Source: Ruminococcus_C callidus (GTDB lineage Bacteria; Bacillota; Clostridia; Oscillospirales; Ruminococcaceae). Taken from it: a stretch of 64,000 bases of DNA. Shown here in pieces: positions 15,001 to 21,527 of the stretch; the first letter of the stretch is position 1; the number at the start of each line of letters is the position of its first letter. Below the pieces are notes generated by a model. The model was given only the letters and a program-made list of their open reading frames with translations, searched no databases and was not told the DNA's origin. Location: positions 930,001 through 994,000 of the forward strand of contig NZ_CP186925.1 in the NCBI RefSeq assembly GCF_049562855.1, given 5' to 3'. The translations under genes and the position numbers were made by a program.

Positions 15001-18000
15001 CGAATCTGCCCACCTGGGTGAGAATCAACAATGTGGATTATGCCGCAGGCTATCAGCTCTGTCTGGAAAATCTCCGCGGCAATTATCTGGCGACACAGTA
15101 TCGTGTGGGAACTGACCGTACCAAGGACAGCGACCTCCGACTGGACAGCACATATCTGACGAGTGCGAATGAATACATTGTTCCGGCGGCAAATGCGTAT
15201 GACGATGCCAACGGAAACCAGAATGGTGCTTCTGTACGGGAAGTTCCGGACAGCAACGGTACCATGTACGCAGTAGACCTTGCATGCGGCAAGAATACCG
15301 GACATTATGATGCCGGACTCAAGCAGCAGGACAAGGGCGTGATTCGCGGTACCATTTGGAACGATGCGAACTATGACGGTTTGTATAATTCCAACGAAGT
15401 GCCGGTGGCAACTTCGGTTCGCGTGATACTGACCCGTGAGATCTATGAAAACGGAAACTGGATACCGGATACTGCATTTGGTGAGGTTTCTGAAATTGTG
15501 GATCACGGCGAGTATCAGTTTACGGATCTGGACGTTCACGTGCCGGCAGACCTGTCAGATGACAGCACTTCTGGCAACAAGGATCGCATCTATGGCTATC
15601 AGATCCGGCTGGATCTGGCAACTGTGCCGGATACCTATGCGGTGACCAAGCAGTATGCGGAATCGGAGCAGGCTCTGAAAAACAGTTTCCTGAATCCCCG
15701 TGACGGCAGTCTGCTGGCAAAGGACGAGTCGCACATCATTTTGGCGGCGAAGGCAACTGATGCAGATCGGGAGCATACCATTACCATTGCAGGTACCACA
15801 TATGCACCGGCAAATCTGGCGAAATCTGTCGCACCGCACAACGGCGGTCTGACTGCAATCGAAACTGCGTCCATTGAAAGCTACATCTGGAATGACGAGA
15901 ACTACAACGGCATACAGGACGAAAACGAAGTGGGCGTTGCAACCGCAACGGTCAAGCTGACACGGAAATATTATGATGATTCTGATAAGACGTGGAAGCA
16001 GGACGACAGCTTTGCATTGGTTGCAGAGGGTGCACCGGTAGCGACAAGTGCACCGGTAGCGACAAGTACACCGGTAGCAACGGGAACGCCTGTGGCAACA
16101 GGTACACCGGTAGCGACGGCAACACCTGTGGCAACCAGCACACCGACAGCCTCCGCATCTGGCGGCTATTACCGATTTGACAACCTGCCTACATTTGTGG
16201 AACGGAACGGCGAGCGTTATCTTGCCGGTTATCAGTTACAGCTTTGCGAGATGCCGAAGGGCTACGCAGCGACCAAGTGCCGAATCGGAGAGGATACAGC
16301 CAAGGACAGCGATCTGTTTGCAGATACGTTACATCTGTATGAAGATGCAGACGAAGTGATCATACTGGCAGAAGCGTCCAGCGGCAACGACTTCTACGAC
16401 AGGAATGTGGGGGACAATGCCTATGACATTGTCAAGGCAAAGGACAACACGGACTATGACGGCGGTCTGACTGCAATCGAAACTGCGTCCATTGAAAGCT
16501 ACATCTGGAATGACGAGAATTACAACGGCATACAGGACGAAAACGAAGTGGGCGTTGCAACTGCATCAGTCAAGCTGACACGGAAATATTATGATGATTC
16601 TGATAAGACGTGGAAGCAGGACGACAGCTTTGCATTGGTTGCAGAGGGTGCACCGGTAGCGACAAGTACACCGGTAGCAACGGGAACGCCTGTGGCAACA
16701 GGTACACCGGTAGCGACGGCAACACCTGTGGCAACCAGCACACCGACAGCCTCCGCATCTGGCGGCTATTACCGATTTGACAACCTGCCTACATTTGTGG
16801 AACGGAACGGCGAGCGTTATCTTGCCGGTTATCAGTTACAGCTTTGCGAGATGCCGAAGGGCTACGCAGCGACCAAGTGCCGAATCGGAGAGGATACAGC
16901 CAAGGACAGCGATCTGTTTGCAGATACGTTACATCTGTATGAAGATGCAGACGAAGTGATCATACTGGCAGAAGCGTCCAGCGGCAACGACTTCTACGAC
17001 AGGAATGTGGGGGACAATGCCTATGACATTGTCAAGGCAAAGGACAACACGGACTATGACGGCGGTCTGACTGCAATCGAAACTGCGTCCATTGAAAGCT
17101 ACATCTGGAATGACGAGAATTACAACGGCATACAGGACGAAAACGAAGTGGGCGTTGCAACTGCATCGGTCAAGCTGACACGGAAATATTATGATGATTC
17201 TGATAAGACGTGGAAGCAGGACGACAGCTTTGCATTGGTTGCAGAGGGTGCACCGGTAGCGACAAGCACACCGGTAGCGACAAGTACACCGGTAGCAACG
17301 GGAACGCCTGTGGCAACTGGAACACCGGTAGCGACGGCAACACCTGTGGCAACCGGCACACCGACAGCCTCCGCATCTGGCGGCTATTATCGGTTTGACA
17401 ACCTGCCTACATTTGTGGAACGGAACGGCGAGCGTTATCTTGCCGGTTATCAGTTACAGCTTTGCGAGATGCCGAAGGGCTACGCAGCGACCAAGTGCCG
17501 AATCGGAGAGGACAGCACCAAGGACAGCGATCTGTTTGCGGATACGTTACATCTGTATGAAGATGCAGACGAAGTGATTATACTGGCAGAGGCGTCCAGC
17601 GGCAACGACTTCTACGACAGGAACGTGGGGGACAATGCCTATGACATTGTCAAGGCAAAGGACAACACGGATTATGACGGCGGCTTGACTGCAATCGAAA
17701 CTGCGTCCATTGAAAGCTACATCTGGAATGACGAGAACTACAACGGCATACAGGACGAAAACGAAGTGGGCGTTGCAACTGCAACGGTCAAGCTGACACG
17801 GAAATATTATGATGATTCTGATAAGACGTGGAAGCAGGACGACAGCTTTACATTGGTTGCAGAGGGTGCACCGGTAGCGACAAGCACACCGGTAGCAACA
17901 GGAACACCGGTAGCGACGGCAACACCTGTGGCAACCGGCACACCGACAGCCTCCGCATCTGGCGGCTATTATCGGTTTGACAACCTGCCTACATTTGTGG

Positions 18001-20621
18001 AATGGAACGGCGAGCGTTATCTTGCCGGCTATCAGTTACAGCTTTGCGAGATGCCGAAGGGCTACGCAGCGACCAAGTGCCGAATCGGAGAGGATACAGC
18101 CAAGGACAGCGATCTGTTTGCGGATACGTTACATCTGTATGAAGATGCAGACGAAGTGATCATACTGGCAGAAGCGTCCAGCGGCAACGACTTCTACGAC
18201 AGGAACGTGGGGGACAATGCCTATGACATTGTCAAGGCAAAGGACAACACGGACTATGACGGCGGCTTGACTGCAATCGAAACTGCGTCCATTGAAAGTT
18301 ACATCTGGAATGACGAGAATTACAACGGCATACAGGACGAAAACGAAGTGGGCGTTGCAACCGCAACGGTCAAGCTGACACGAAGCTATTACGACAGCCG
18401 CGATACCACTTGGAAACTGGACGACAGCTTTGTGCTGGTGGCAACTGGCACACCAGTCGCAACGGCAACGCCTGTGGCAACAGGTACACCGGTAGCGACA
18501 GCAACACCTGTGGCAACTGGCACGCCAATGGCAACCGCATCTGGCGGACACTACCGCTTTGACAACCTGCCGACCTACATAGAAAAGGACGGTCAGAGAT
18601 ATTTAGTGGGGTATCAGATGCAGCTTTGTGAAATGCCGGAAGGATATGCTGCAACGAAATATCATGCGGCTGCTGACAGCGACAAGGACAGCGATCTGAT
18701 TGCCGGCACACTGGATCTGCAGGAGCCGGATACATTCCTGATCCTGGCGAAAGCATTCAGCGGAAATACACCGTATTGCTGTCAGGTTCGCGGCGTGGAC
18801 TATGACATTGTAAAGGCGGCAGATGTCACCGGATATGACGGCGGCATTGTGCAGAAGGATTCTCATGTATCGATCTCCGGTATTGTCTGGGACGATGCAG
18901 ACCGAGATCATCAGATCAGCGACGGCGAATCCGGTATCGCCAATGTGAAGATCATACTCCGGCAGTATTATCGCCGCAACGGAAAGTGGGAACTGCTGCC
19001 TGAAGCAAAACAAGTTGCCTATACCAATGCAGACGGACAATATCGTTTCGACGACTTGCCGCTGTCTGTGACGGTGGACGGTGTCACATATCTGGCAGGA
19101 TACCGCCTGTGGATCGATTCGATTCCGGCAGGATACAATGCGGAAGAATATGCTGACATATCGTCGGGCAGTGTGGAGATTCGTGCAGAGGAACGCACGT
19201 TGGACGGCTGTATGATTCTGGGAATTCCAGAAGAAAAGGGCGTCACGTCCGGAACTTGTCTGGAAGGATTCAACATCGCCAAGGGCGAGGATATGGCTTT
19301 TCTGAATGTCTTTCTGAATCGTGATCCGGAAGAATCTACGGAAACAACAACGGCTACAGATCTTGTTACGACAACAACCGAAACCGCAGTTTCTACGGAA
19401 TCGACGACACAGACCAGTACTTCGGCATCTGCGGAAACTACCTCTGTGGAAAGCAGTACCACGGAAACCAGTACAGCAACAACACAAACTACAGCAAGCA
19501 CTACAGAATCCAGTACAGCAACAACACGGACTACGGCAAGCACTACGAAAACCAGCACCACAACAACACGGACTACAGCAAGCACTACAAAAACCAGTAC
19601 CACAACAGCACGGACTACAGCAAGCACTACAAAAACCAGCACCACAACAACACAGACTACAGCGAAAACGCAGTCGTCTCATACTACTGCAACCACACGT
19701 ACGCATACTACAGCTACGAAACAAACCACCAGCAGCGTTACAACCTCGAAACAGACTACCCACAGCACATCACACACAACAACAGCGAAAGTCACCGCAT
19801 CACCGGCAACACATACGATTGCAAAAACAACCACGCACACGACACATACCACCAGTCACAGAACGACGGCCGGCACAACCAGTATCACTACCCAGAGAAC
19901 ATCTGTGACGACTTCCCGAACCACGGGAACGACCCACACGACAGCTACTGTAACGACTACTGGCAGCACGTCAGTCACTACTTCCGCAATACACCGCACG
20001 ACATCTTCGACAACACAGCATACTACAGCAACGGTGACACTCTCCAGTGCAGGTCCGACCAGCGTGACAACTACGACACATACCACCAGTACCCAGACAA
20101 CGCCGAAACAAACTACGGTATCTCAGACGAATACCACGTCTGTAGCACCGACCAGCCGCACCACTTCTGCGACAGTTCCCACGACTGGAACCACCAGCAC
20201 GGGAACGACAGACAGCAGTGCATCGACTGGAACACAGACCACACACCACAGCACGCATACCACGACACAAACTACTACAGTTACTGAAACAACGGTGAAC
20301 AGCACTTGTGAAACATCGAGTGCTTCCACCAGCATTCGACAGACCACATTGCGGAAAAATCACGTGAGCGGGGACACTGTCACGACTACCACAACAGTTG
20401 CAAACAGAGAGCATGCGGCAGGTCATCACACGCAGACGACGACAACGGCGGCAGATGTTTCTGCACAGACCTCTGGAACAAAGCGGATACCGCTTCCGCG
20501 GCAGCAAAACATTTCGGGAACGCCGAAAACCGGAGATACCACACTGCACATCACCATTTTGATCGCAGCCTGCGGATTCTCACTGCTTCTGGCAATCCTG
20601 ACAAAGCGGCGTAAAAAGTAA
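3..20621 (+). CDS. Giant modular cell-wall-anchored surface protein, 5' end outside window
   Basis: The frame is open from base 3, so a GTG at 81 is only an internal codon and the true start lies upstream. About 6,870 residues are visible. The first ~3,000 residues are beta-rich, Tyr/Asp/Thr-rich sequence with DUF11-like stretches around 8.0-8.5 kb. From about 9,120 there are roughly 18 SdrD/Cna-B-like modules, each opening with a G-x-[IV]-W-x-D-x-[ND]-Y-[ND]-G-type motif, followed by a VxLxQYY strand and a YxLAGYxL strand. Modules 13-17 are near-identical. From about 19,330 a Ser/Thr/His stalk of some 380 residues leads to TPKTG (20520-20534), a hydrophobic helix and a KRRKK tail, which is a sortase signal with a non-LPXTG motif. 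An adhesin or structural surface role is inferred; no catalytic domain was recognised. A hairpin terminator follows. Confidence 0.9.
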   Translation, partial: TYVKAYVNSFQLDFKAKKADRNDSSTVLCDGEYLSADHTKNTSAFLYDGVYVDRTPDDFTGDEWNANSTPTFGKAPNSYPEQITTNQLSAVFTSIDPNANTYIYKNTDGSAKGSKKEADYTVKNLTGMLNAEVTRTKMYDQDSKTGNIDEVDYLHLMPYDYVEYTIRVNTPDDALIPLEHTTVDFSVPKGQRIVRWDVVDADGKVLTTENAAENIPAADIHAALSDGGTTIEAAQGVKYALLAAAEAEPAETAYRRLVAELGKGAKSDDQIKPGETVYLRVTTQLTENDGSYDAVTVGTPDLKIHAAPKHGYPQYAIYDTTSSTHLPNADRRYYWNKTTTDRAGVSYYYRYTKADADKQTQYYAHVQNELTYQSAAPVTLSYQVNDIKQNYDGKGAVLTVSDLYNETGHHCDTYTVDVSFLEKRSKDSGDVFYRGFELTEPYTVPEETDRFGRVEVLYAVAEPITDPRFAEDENIAFRTNENGVEVTWKSYDYDASRTTDQVATAKMTAADLPNVVGVRWVYYDLKGFDTTTAYSGTSKAKAALQNVTLTGVGRYQDVTDGTGVRADTYTQYFTATNTYEHIHSENENAVTVTESGSSVASAKTPTEHTAYLTDTKVLNPKVYRENPIASFHTQTFSSESDAAAAYEEKKAQKTSYRPGDTVWQKVTLKNNLAALSSGKQAGEEGRLINPVIYDKVPEYFTKTLYDSYGVGDSIPNLRLLNADGSEKDLSNIELYLAAKTAQNGYDYGGKMTYTDGFNSENATQKAFADLKPDENSTYQISFTVYELRLRYKDAPNADFVLQPGEQIEFCYSATIREEELPMVYTASTYADDTAASVAGGDGLHPAYFPRIGEYYQNSIYHNYYSSSTNGKLYPMLTGGFTDTGNVWNNFKQVQNSSIQMDMDYLMHDIGFSADKNTQVDMWEFLDQTITHIPGSSTTSGSISGQNNTLLDEDSQTAKNMQTVKYTANSMIETADQLQQLPQTVKYMAGGANRDWFQLAMGKRNKNHADWADLDSAKDTPVVWSETRLHLQKAWLATSSEFVTSNIQYEKTNGDHTENVLCDPNSPYFGTYSNGNGLNSYYNSVHEVTDRSGAAALEYDEDVKVQLQAYNYGDWDLDGVTFLYTYAYGMKPVMNADGTLDTSEILAYTNTGDSKADTFSQIDGTYVTAEIIQKPGDKNPQYLAPKAMRDAAQNTSITDGADGYYTAKEYTPYVVKITVKQSLKKWYGRGSDFGYITRVTLPARVYTDTASGTWYDRVLTQPYVAEGSQNHLYYQIYDIDHWDGSTKVLTKHNQLYGMDYLWSPLYWYWYDSDGQLGSLKYLASSPNMPSVNGYNIQNKEVVADGSGYRFTNNDSIDRYSSGKTMFYAETGTRAVLRKPLVRSWTTISETIGKDETEMYGKTVEQYYTETQGEVNWINVHVENNYYWDQYGYSGSAGTEGYNNEKSLHSYGTDGGQKGSLSLPVITNILPYGIVPVAADGSRYTTDNDKNNKPLNWELYDKDATTKLTDQMALYDTEVYYDDSTKRYVVQIFAKEENDTEKAMTAAELAEKREKDAAIRNGSLYNFCIKTFTYAEPDDVINGVEDEDLLENYLNNYSYVSSRVNAYRFITDNDISGNPYKVCSAAVITPIINYYSTYAFRKKDERKDAVAATAKVTRHYYGGVNYYKSEDTLPMYPDTDNDGLSTTNPDPYVLLTHKYENGTYMLGSMSRYAESDSMEMDEYRKNKPLSEEIRSALNRDVTLRDNSSDMLFQDITSANVMQDSGVVNTLKIRTQTPSLKAENMVAAEKTEEGEKGFAGNKEDLDEVKTRQQYQNNGKNFDYSDILWYSAKVSSQSEADYRYRGSIFHAKMVVTFQLPENVRYWDEDNLLDDYYLEYTDKSGKKQTFTMAEAKAAGWGIELTQRYFAGAVAPAENTADGLTRADSATKRGGETLVFEITTPKDDGFDCTNDNTYVAGCHPAGYFNGTLNFKIKTRIDNLELPADTDSSWEDYYAKVYATFEQTDGKFAITKDGLFAERDADGKYYIRGGCLMPKQDENGYVYNDYGNIVYEKKLRQEVPASDIVYDTYDFNFTGQTMEGMQLQNAVRVKDTNRPKNNAIPEIEPFDGVVPGEIYLTASSAKVAVTAPKTTVRADLNYERVRVNDPNSSIVIAEDPHIKQIYKTVSYVDQVSNDTASVNEFVVNYNLANYATLRGTTKVAPVNKPGVLPHVSELVYPNVTEISTGNWAIPSAGALETEYAADQQLVHDILEKHLKVYPYVLISTDPANEEAFLAPETKQDDGIYSNAYANSSKGTSWWVRIGEEQGYALDANKTIALEESNLHFDSTNQKLQQQLSQLNLKKSIRQVRWVIRTEGFTETISGTQVRLTNAEAPRYFPVPKGLYVNADADDTTEGRQDRNDVDKYHYGLEPLSESIKKNSPHVAFTTAPNDPSISNSVHNNHFASVILRSDDFKYAVSGDASRVGFYLDPQLPWLGIDIDAKYFSGAANKEYKWDSNTSGISSGTGKMLKYTVTYKNLSQELLNTSTYNRKNAEADKLSDPTVSLALPYLESLSADAFQYVQYQDDSNGSIDGYFVGDHYTSTAEKNSDNQVVTPAKNLDDVTPQWTWHIENEKGEFVSLKDNGDVSLEDVDVEELPYADVTNTEVAMDTQKNPNPYFVTKPISTNVLNRKIVNFKFSGTLEPGQRIVVELMVPLDISNSNIVSAELMQAKAYGFKNGSFRPYIPDKQGKVKIVAYEVDSHDVNDNKSSGDMTLTITSQAITLLSIDNVTQMKTATSDLDSVKAAIPVRVQEGGNYSYSISMQNSSDSDTEYKTLLFYDVLPYVDDTKATDSEAKRNSKWNGYLIPDSVRLKQVSTSGTVNLNPSMYTVWVGPIIKKNGSYVLQDVSILPKPADDLMDTEKNNFYRNLYQDVNGKNSYFVKLSELIGDHKAGRISDAEYDRLVRGIRAIWAQMNNADTRLDKKNRMELYYEMHAPLNLPKYVGTPTTEDENESAASAESIRKQVEGVTQWNTFASGYDSASAIGKNYQLFENTQAGAYISAPSGKGYIGSYVWSDLNYDAQCNEAEYEMSANGRLLPTGKWTTDIDFDGKPDDPGINGVKVELLTKKGYSVNVNGEAVIADPDPDSNPNPEKTRYVVIDEETGQPKTIVENNTNSYQYTFDGPVTYTTESDYYGNQGYFMLSNLTPGDYRLRYTLPQGYDQYSVTTRELGQTGTALKVYRDGNVVYTGIRTEDDQTAVANEIANKEASFGKLIVQTAPIHVDAVEEDLTKHQAYDTAMTSYMLGVSRGYTYGGWAWVDETDNNGTIESDGIMQEAEQKLKDVTVEMHEVDADGNISPEIAVDGDGNPAVFYTGTDGYYQFRLYPNKNYVAVAKYEGSSVIPYKPSPFVLHNDPLETSDDNDLTKAVNNFRTRPFQTGVPYDKNQKPLYENDGQTFQINRSISLGFVDGSRGFIGQWIWDDENYNGIRDTFEKGIEGVTVTLQPFYYDGDTGKWVAITGGERDIKTSESGSYVFQNVSSYYEKDGREYLAGYRLYVDPAKNPQLYQKYAITKYKQYPNSRSTENSDLQYTGDMQYSLIGDDWFEYGENGNITATYHNYDKEDDIIIIAGETKNQNSNVIDYKNTHYDTGEAQRLLDYSGGFTEIQTSEVTGYLWEDNGRNAAGEYQEAFDYDGIRNTVTDADGATQFYEKGIAGATVQLEQYVLQNGTYVPVTSGNRTVKTDEDGKYTFSGVSTYAEINGEKVLAHYRLKLLSLPSGMENYAVTRYRQNGDAETQVIDSHLISQNGQHGAGNADYDIASYLTSPADGDYFITAKKSQPETEAGIDGNTYFEPYILYDDAAVHGGNHDYAYDYIKAKDYNGYDGGLKAFETASVSGVVWEDTNYNGIQDDGEAAYHNSKNPAVVNLQQYFYRGGEWVLENAAFRTHETKTDGTYTFSNLPTYVEKDGVRYLAGYQVLLKTMPKDYAATKYWNDADPSKVYSKLYVTDADGAEDSQRTGDLPVTVLQGNHEMLIPAREAKAGTQSNDAEPYTDYNWAYVCGTNIKNIDTPNTAQQKYYDLVTARDYENLNAGLKKRNIAAVKGRIWEDTDYNGILDSGEKGKNGVSVTLEQYRYDAAVKQFVHMNNDMTVKTDAKGVYQFAKVPTHFVVDGTDQLAYYRIRAAVPAGYAVTRYRQATDDTKTDSDWIAETNYLTAPDNGDYFLTAQPAQGNAPYNLTDAVTNKEYDSILNADVTDIYNGGLKAFETGKIQGVVWFDKNYSGLQETGETAMATQQTVYLDQYYLDDAGSWKLHQTLSAKTAANTGVYQFSKQPTFVTVDGKMYLAGYRLRLNAVPDGYAVTKYQVLDPTGSCINSDLLTASQETNADQTVDFNQPDEYILLAKKAVHGAPGSKESGFHEYYVRKYDNVDYDIVTARDSDGVYNGGLKSIQTAAMDGRIWNDLNYDGTMDLSESGCGDLHLTLYQYYLDGTIWKKTAATMTAVTNSNGLYHFEGIPTYAEVGGKRYLAGYQLHLDALPDGNAVTVLANDNKLHWKNGELTLMGEQEYLIVAAEAQPFTGEHTGNTPQYNTYYDRTYSAVPNTDTIYDITESRDSKNEYHGGVRAFQTTSVSGRIWNDADYDGGMAAEEAGMEGLSMTLEQYYWDGTTWLPTAQQNYTATVNTDSNGDYHFENVPTFVEIGGERYLAGYRLKLDALPKDADGKITYGITKAGGDSKFQRLENPYQSENLYLTAPDQYLILAAEAKTETDSTYRKHYNGSDYDIADAAAQTDWNGGLKQVEKAQIVGRVWDDANYNGLQDTGEGNISGVEITLEQYYRDANGNYQPTGIFQKDSDANGEYRFDNVDTFCNANGETYLCYYQLKMTGEVPDNYTITWYRQGDDPARDSDLDAESRYLTKDTYFVCAAADTDSTDYAVDGRDILRKEDVSGYDAGFTQLAVGDISGRIWIDHNYDGMQDEADDAANTAEDKTAIENVTVKAIQYYYDGSQWQPNDTAYTASTSTDADGKYTLANLPTWVRINNVDYAAGYQLCLENLRGNYLATQYRVGTDRTKDSDLRLDSTYLTSANEYIVPAANAYDDANGNQNGASVREVPDSNGTMYAVDLACGKNTGHYDAGLKQQDKGVIRGTIWNDANYDGLYNSNEVPVATSVRVILTREIYENGNWIPDTAFGEVSEIVDHGEYQFTDLDVHVPADLSDDSTSGNKDRIYGYQIRLDLATVPDTYAVTKQYAESEQALKNSFLNPRDGSLLAKDESHIILAAKATDADREHTITIAGTTYAPANLAKSVAPHNGGLTAIETASIESYIWNDENYNGIQDENEVGVATATVKLTRKYYDDSDKTWKQDDSFALVAEGAPVATSAPVATSTPVATGTPVATGTPVATATPVATSTPTASASGGYYRFDNLPTFVERNGERYLAGYQLQLCEMPKGYAATKCRIGEDTAKDSDLFADTLHLYEDADEVIILAEASSGNDFYDRNVGDNAYDIVKAKDNTDYDGGLTAIETASIESYIWNDENYNGIQDENEVGVATASVKLTRKYYDDSDKTWKQDDSFALVAEGAPVATSTPVATGTPVATGTPVATATPVATSTPTASASGGYYRFDNLPTFVERNGERYLAGYQLQLCEMPKGYAATKCRIGEDTAKDSDLFADTLHLYEDADEVIILAEASSGNDFYDRNVGDNAYDIVKAKDNTDYDGGLTAIETASIESYIWNDENYNGIQDENEVGVATASVKLTRKYYDDSDKTWKQDDSFALVAEGAPVATSTPVATSTPVATGTPVATGTPVATATPVATGTPTASASGGYYRFDNLPTFVERNGERYLAGYQLQLCEMPKGYAATKCRIGEDSTKDSDLFADTLHLYEDADEVIILAEASSGNDFYDRNVGDNAYDIVKAKDNTDYDGGLTAIETASIESYIWNDENYNGIQDENEVGVATATVKLTRKYYDDSDKTWKQDDSFTLVAEGAPVATSTPVATGTPVATATPVATGTPTASASGGYYRFDNLPTFVEWNGERYLAGYQLQLCEMPKGYAATKCRIGEDTAKDSDLFADTLHLYEDADEVIILAEASSGNDFYDRNVGDNAYDIVKAKDNTDYDGGLTAIETASIESYIWNDENYNGIQDENEVGVATATVKLTRSYYDSRDTTWKLDDSFVLVATGTPVATATPVATGTPVATATPVATGTPMATASGGHYRFDNLPTYIEKDGQRYLVGYQMQLCEMPEGYAATKYHAAADSDKDSDLIAGTLDLQEPDTFLILAKAFSGNTPYCCQVRGVDYDIVKAADVTGYDGGIVQKDSHVSISGIVWDDADRDHQISDGESGIANVKIILRQYYRRNGKWELLPEAKQVAYTNADGQYRFDDLPLSVTVDGVTYLAGYRLWIDSIPAGYNAEEYADISSGSVEIRAEERTLDGCMILGIPEEKGVTSGTCLEGFNIAKGEDMAFLNVFLNRDPEESTETTTATDLVTTTTETAVSTESTTQTSTSASAETTSVESSTTETSTATTQTTASTTESSTATTRTTASTTKTSTTTTRTTASTTKTSTTTARTTASTTKTSTTTTQTTAKTQSSHTTATTRTHTTATKQTTSSVTTSKQTTHSTSHTTTAKVTASPATHTIAKTTTHTTHTTSHRTTAGTTSITTQRTSVTTSRTTGTTHTTATVTTTGSTSVTTSAIHRTTSSTTQHTTATVTLSSAGPTSVTTTTHTTSTQTTPKQTTVSQTNTTSVAPTSRTTSATVPTTGTTSTGTTDSSASTGTQTTHHSTHTTTQTTTVTETTVNSTCETSSASTSIRQTTLRKNHVSGDTVTTTTTVANREHAAGHHTQTTTTAADVSAQTSGTKRIPLPRQQNISGTPKTGDTTLHITILIAACGFSLLLAILTKRRKK
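15843..18839 (+). repeat. Five tandem SdrD-like modules of 579-618 bp
   Basis: Units begin at 15843, 16461, 17061, 17679 and 18261 with GGCGGTCTGACTGCAATC or a near copy. The first four are almost identical at DNA level and have lengths of 618, 600, 618 and 582 bp. The fifth (579 bp) is diverged in its second half. Length differences are multiples of 18 bp and map to the internal PVATxT hexapeptide repeat. Confidence 0.95.
16030..16158 (+). repeat. 18-bp minisatellite (PVAT[SGA][TA] hexapeptides), first of five arrays
   Basis: Within each tandem module a Pro/Val/Ala/Thr linker is built from 18-bp units (CCGGTAGCGACAAGTACA type). The first four modules carry 6, 5, 6 and 4 units, which exactly explains their lengths. 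Equivalent arrays lie near 16650, 17250, 17870 and 18440. Such arrays usually vary in copy number between strains. Confidence 0.9.
19488..19655 (+). repeat. Four 42-bp tandem repeats in the Thr-rich stalk
   Basis: Four 14-residue units of the type TTASTTKTSTTTTR follow each other in frame. They sit inside the low-complexity Thr/Ser stalk that would carry the protein through the cell wall and is a likely target for O-glycosylation (inference). Confidence 0.85.
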
Positions 20622-20652
20622 CTGCATGCTCAGATGGCTCTGGGCGGCATCA

Positions 20653-20690
20653 GAAAAAGAGTCACACTCGAAAGGGTGTGGCTCTTTTTG
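20653..20690 (+). terminator. Rho-independent terminator of the giant surface-protein gene
   Basis: AAAAAGAG-CACAC pairs with GTGTG-CTCTTTTT around a TCGAAAGG-type loop and ends in a T-run, about 30 bp after the stop codon. Confidence 0.85.
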
Positions 20691-20733
20691 CGTATGAGCG
20701 TGTGCGGTTCTGTTTTTGAAGCAGAAAGGTGTC

Positions 20734-20762
20734 TTGCTTTTTGGAAAAAATTGTGGTATGAT
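20734..20762 (+). promoter_or_regulatory. Sigma-A-type promoter for the response regulator/kinase pair
   Basis: TTGCTT (20734-20739), a 17-bp spacer and TATGAT (20757-20762) lie about 40 bp ahead of the proposed GTG start at 20802. Confidence 0.55.
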
Positions 20763-20801
20763 AAAAATGAGGAAGAATGTGTCGAAGGGAGCGTAGATGG
20801 C

Positions 20802-21515
20802 GTGATTCGAATCGCGGTGGTAGATGATGAGAAAGATCAGATTTTTCAGTTGAAAAAAATCATTCAAAGCTTTTTTCATGAAAAGGGGAAAAGCATTATG
20901 GTTTCTTGTTTTACACAGGGGGAAGAACTGCTTACGCAAAGCACTGATTTCGATATGATATTTTTGGACATTCAAATGGAAGGTATTGATGGGATTGAAA
21001 CGGCAAGATTGATTCGACAAAAAAATAAAAAAGTTGCTCTGATATATGTTAGTAATTATTCAGAGCAAATGGCAGCATCTTTTGCAGTACATCCATTTTC
21101 TTTTTTAGAAAAGCCCATTCAAAACTCAAAAATTCGGGAAGTACTAGCAGAGTATTTACAGTACTATGGCACAGAGGAAAAAAATTATATTTCATTTCCC
21201 ATGCATCACGGAAATGTTGTCATAGAACCTCAAAAAATTCTTTATTTTGAATATGAGGGAAATCGAAAAGTCAAGCTGGTATCTACAGAAACTGTATATC
21301 ATATTATTGGCAGCATGAGTGAATTAGAAAACCAACTACAACAATATCATTTTATCATGCCGCATAAAAGTTTTTTGGTCAATGTGGCATGTATCAATTC
21401 ATTTTACAATGATATTATTCTTTCAAATGGCATGAAAATACCAATTGCAAAAAACAGAAGAAAACAAGTCCATGAAAAGATAAGTGACTATTTGCATCAC
21501 CATTTGCAGAAATAG
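20802..21515 (+). CDS. agrA: LytTR-family response regulator, AgrA-like
   Basis: Predicted 237-aa two-component response regulator. The receiver domain (about 1-120) shows the acidic pair in VVDDE, the phospho-acceptor Asp in FLDIQM and the Lys in LEKPI. A C-terminal LytTR DNA-binding domain (about 135-237) includes MPHKSFLVN, typical of AgrA/ComE/VirR regulators. The frame is open back to 20634, but there is no good ribosome site there. GTG at 20802 has a GAAGGGA site and begins exactly at the receiver fold. It lies 12 bp before the kinase gene, so the two are co-expressed. The probable target is the tandem-repeat promoter at 22873-22943. Codon use is clearly more AT-rich than in the giant gene upstream. 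Confidence 0.88.
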   Translation: MIRIAVVDDEKDQIFQLKKIIQSFFHEKGKSIMVSCFTQGEELLTQSTDFDMIFLDIQMEGIDGIETARLIRQKNKKVALIYVSNYSEQMAASFAVHPFSFLEKPIQNSKIREVLAEYLQYYGTEEKNYISFPMHHGNVVIEPQKILYFEYEGNRKVKLVSTETVYHIIGSMSELENQLQQYHFIMPHKSFLVNVACINSFYNDIILSNGMKIPIAKNRRKQVHEKISDYLHHHLQK

Positions 21516-21527
21516 GAGGTGTTTCTA

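Noticed and set aside
15843..18839. CRISPR-like appearance of regular repeats
   Set aside because: Units are about 600 bp, in frame and coding; there are no short spacers and no cas genes.
18603..19763. Cys/Gly-rich minus-strand frame opposite the Thr-rich stalk
   Set aside because: It is the complement of ACN/AGC-rich codons and has no independent evidence.
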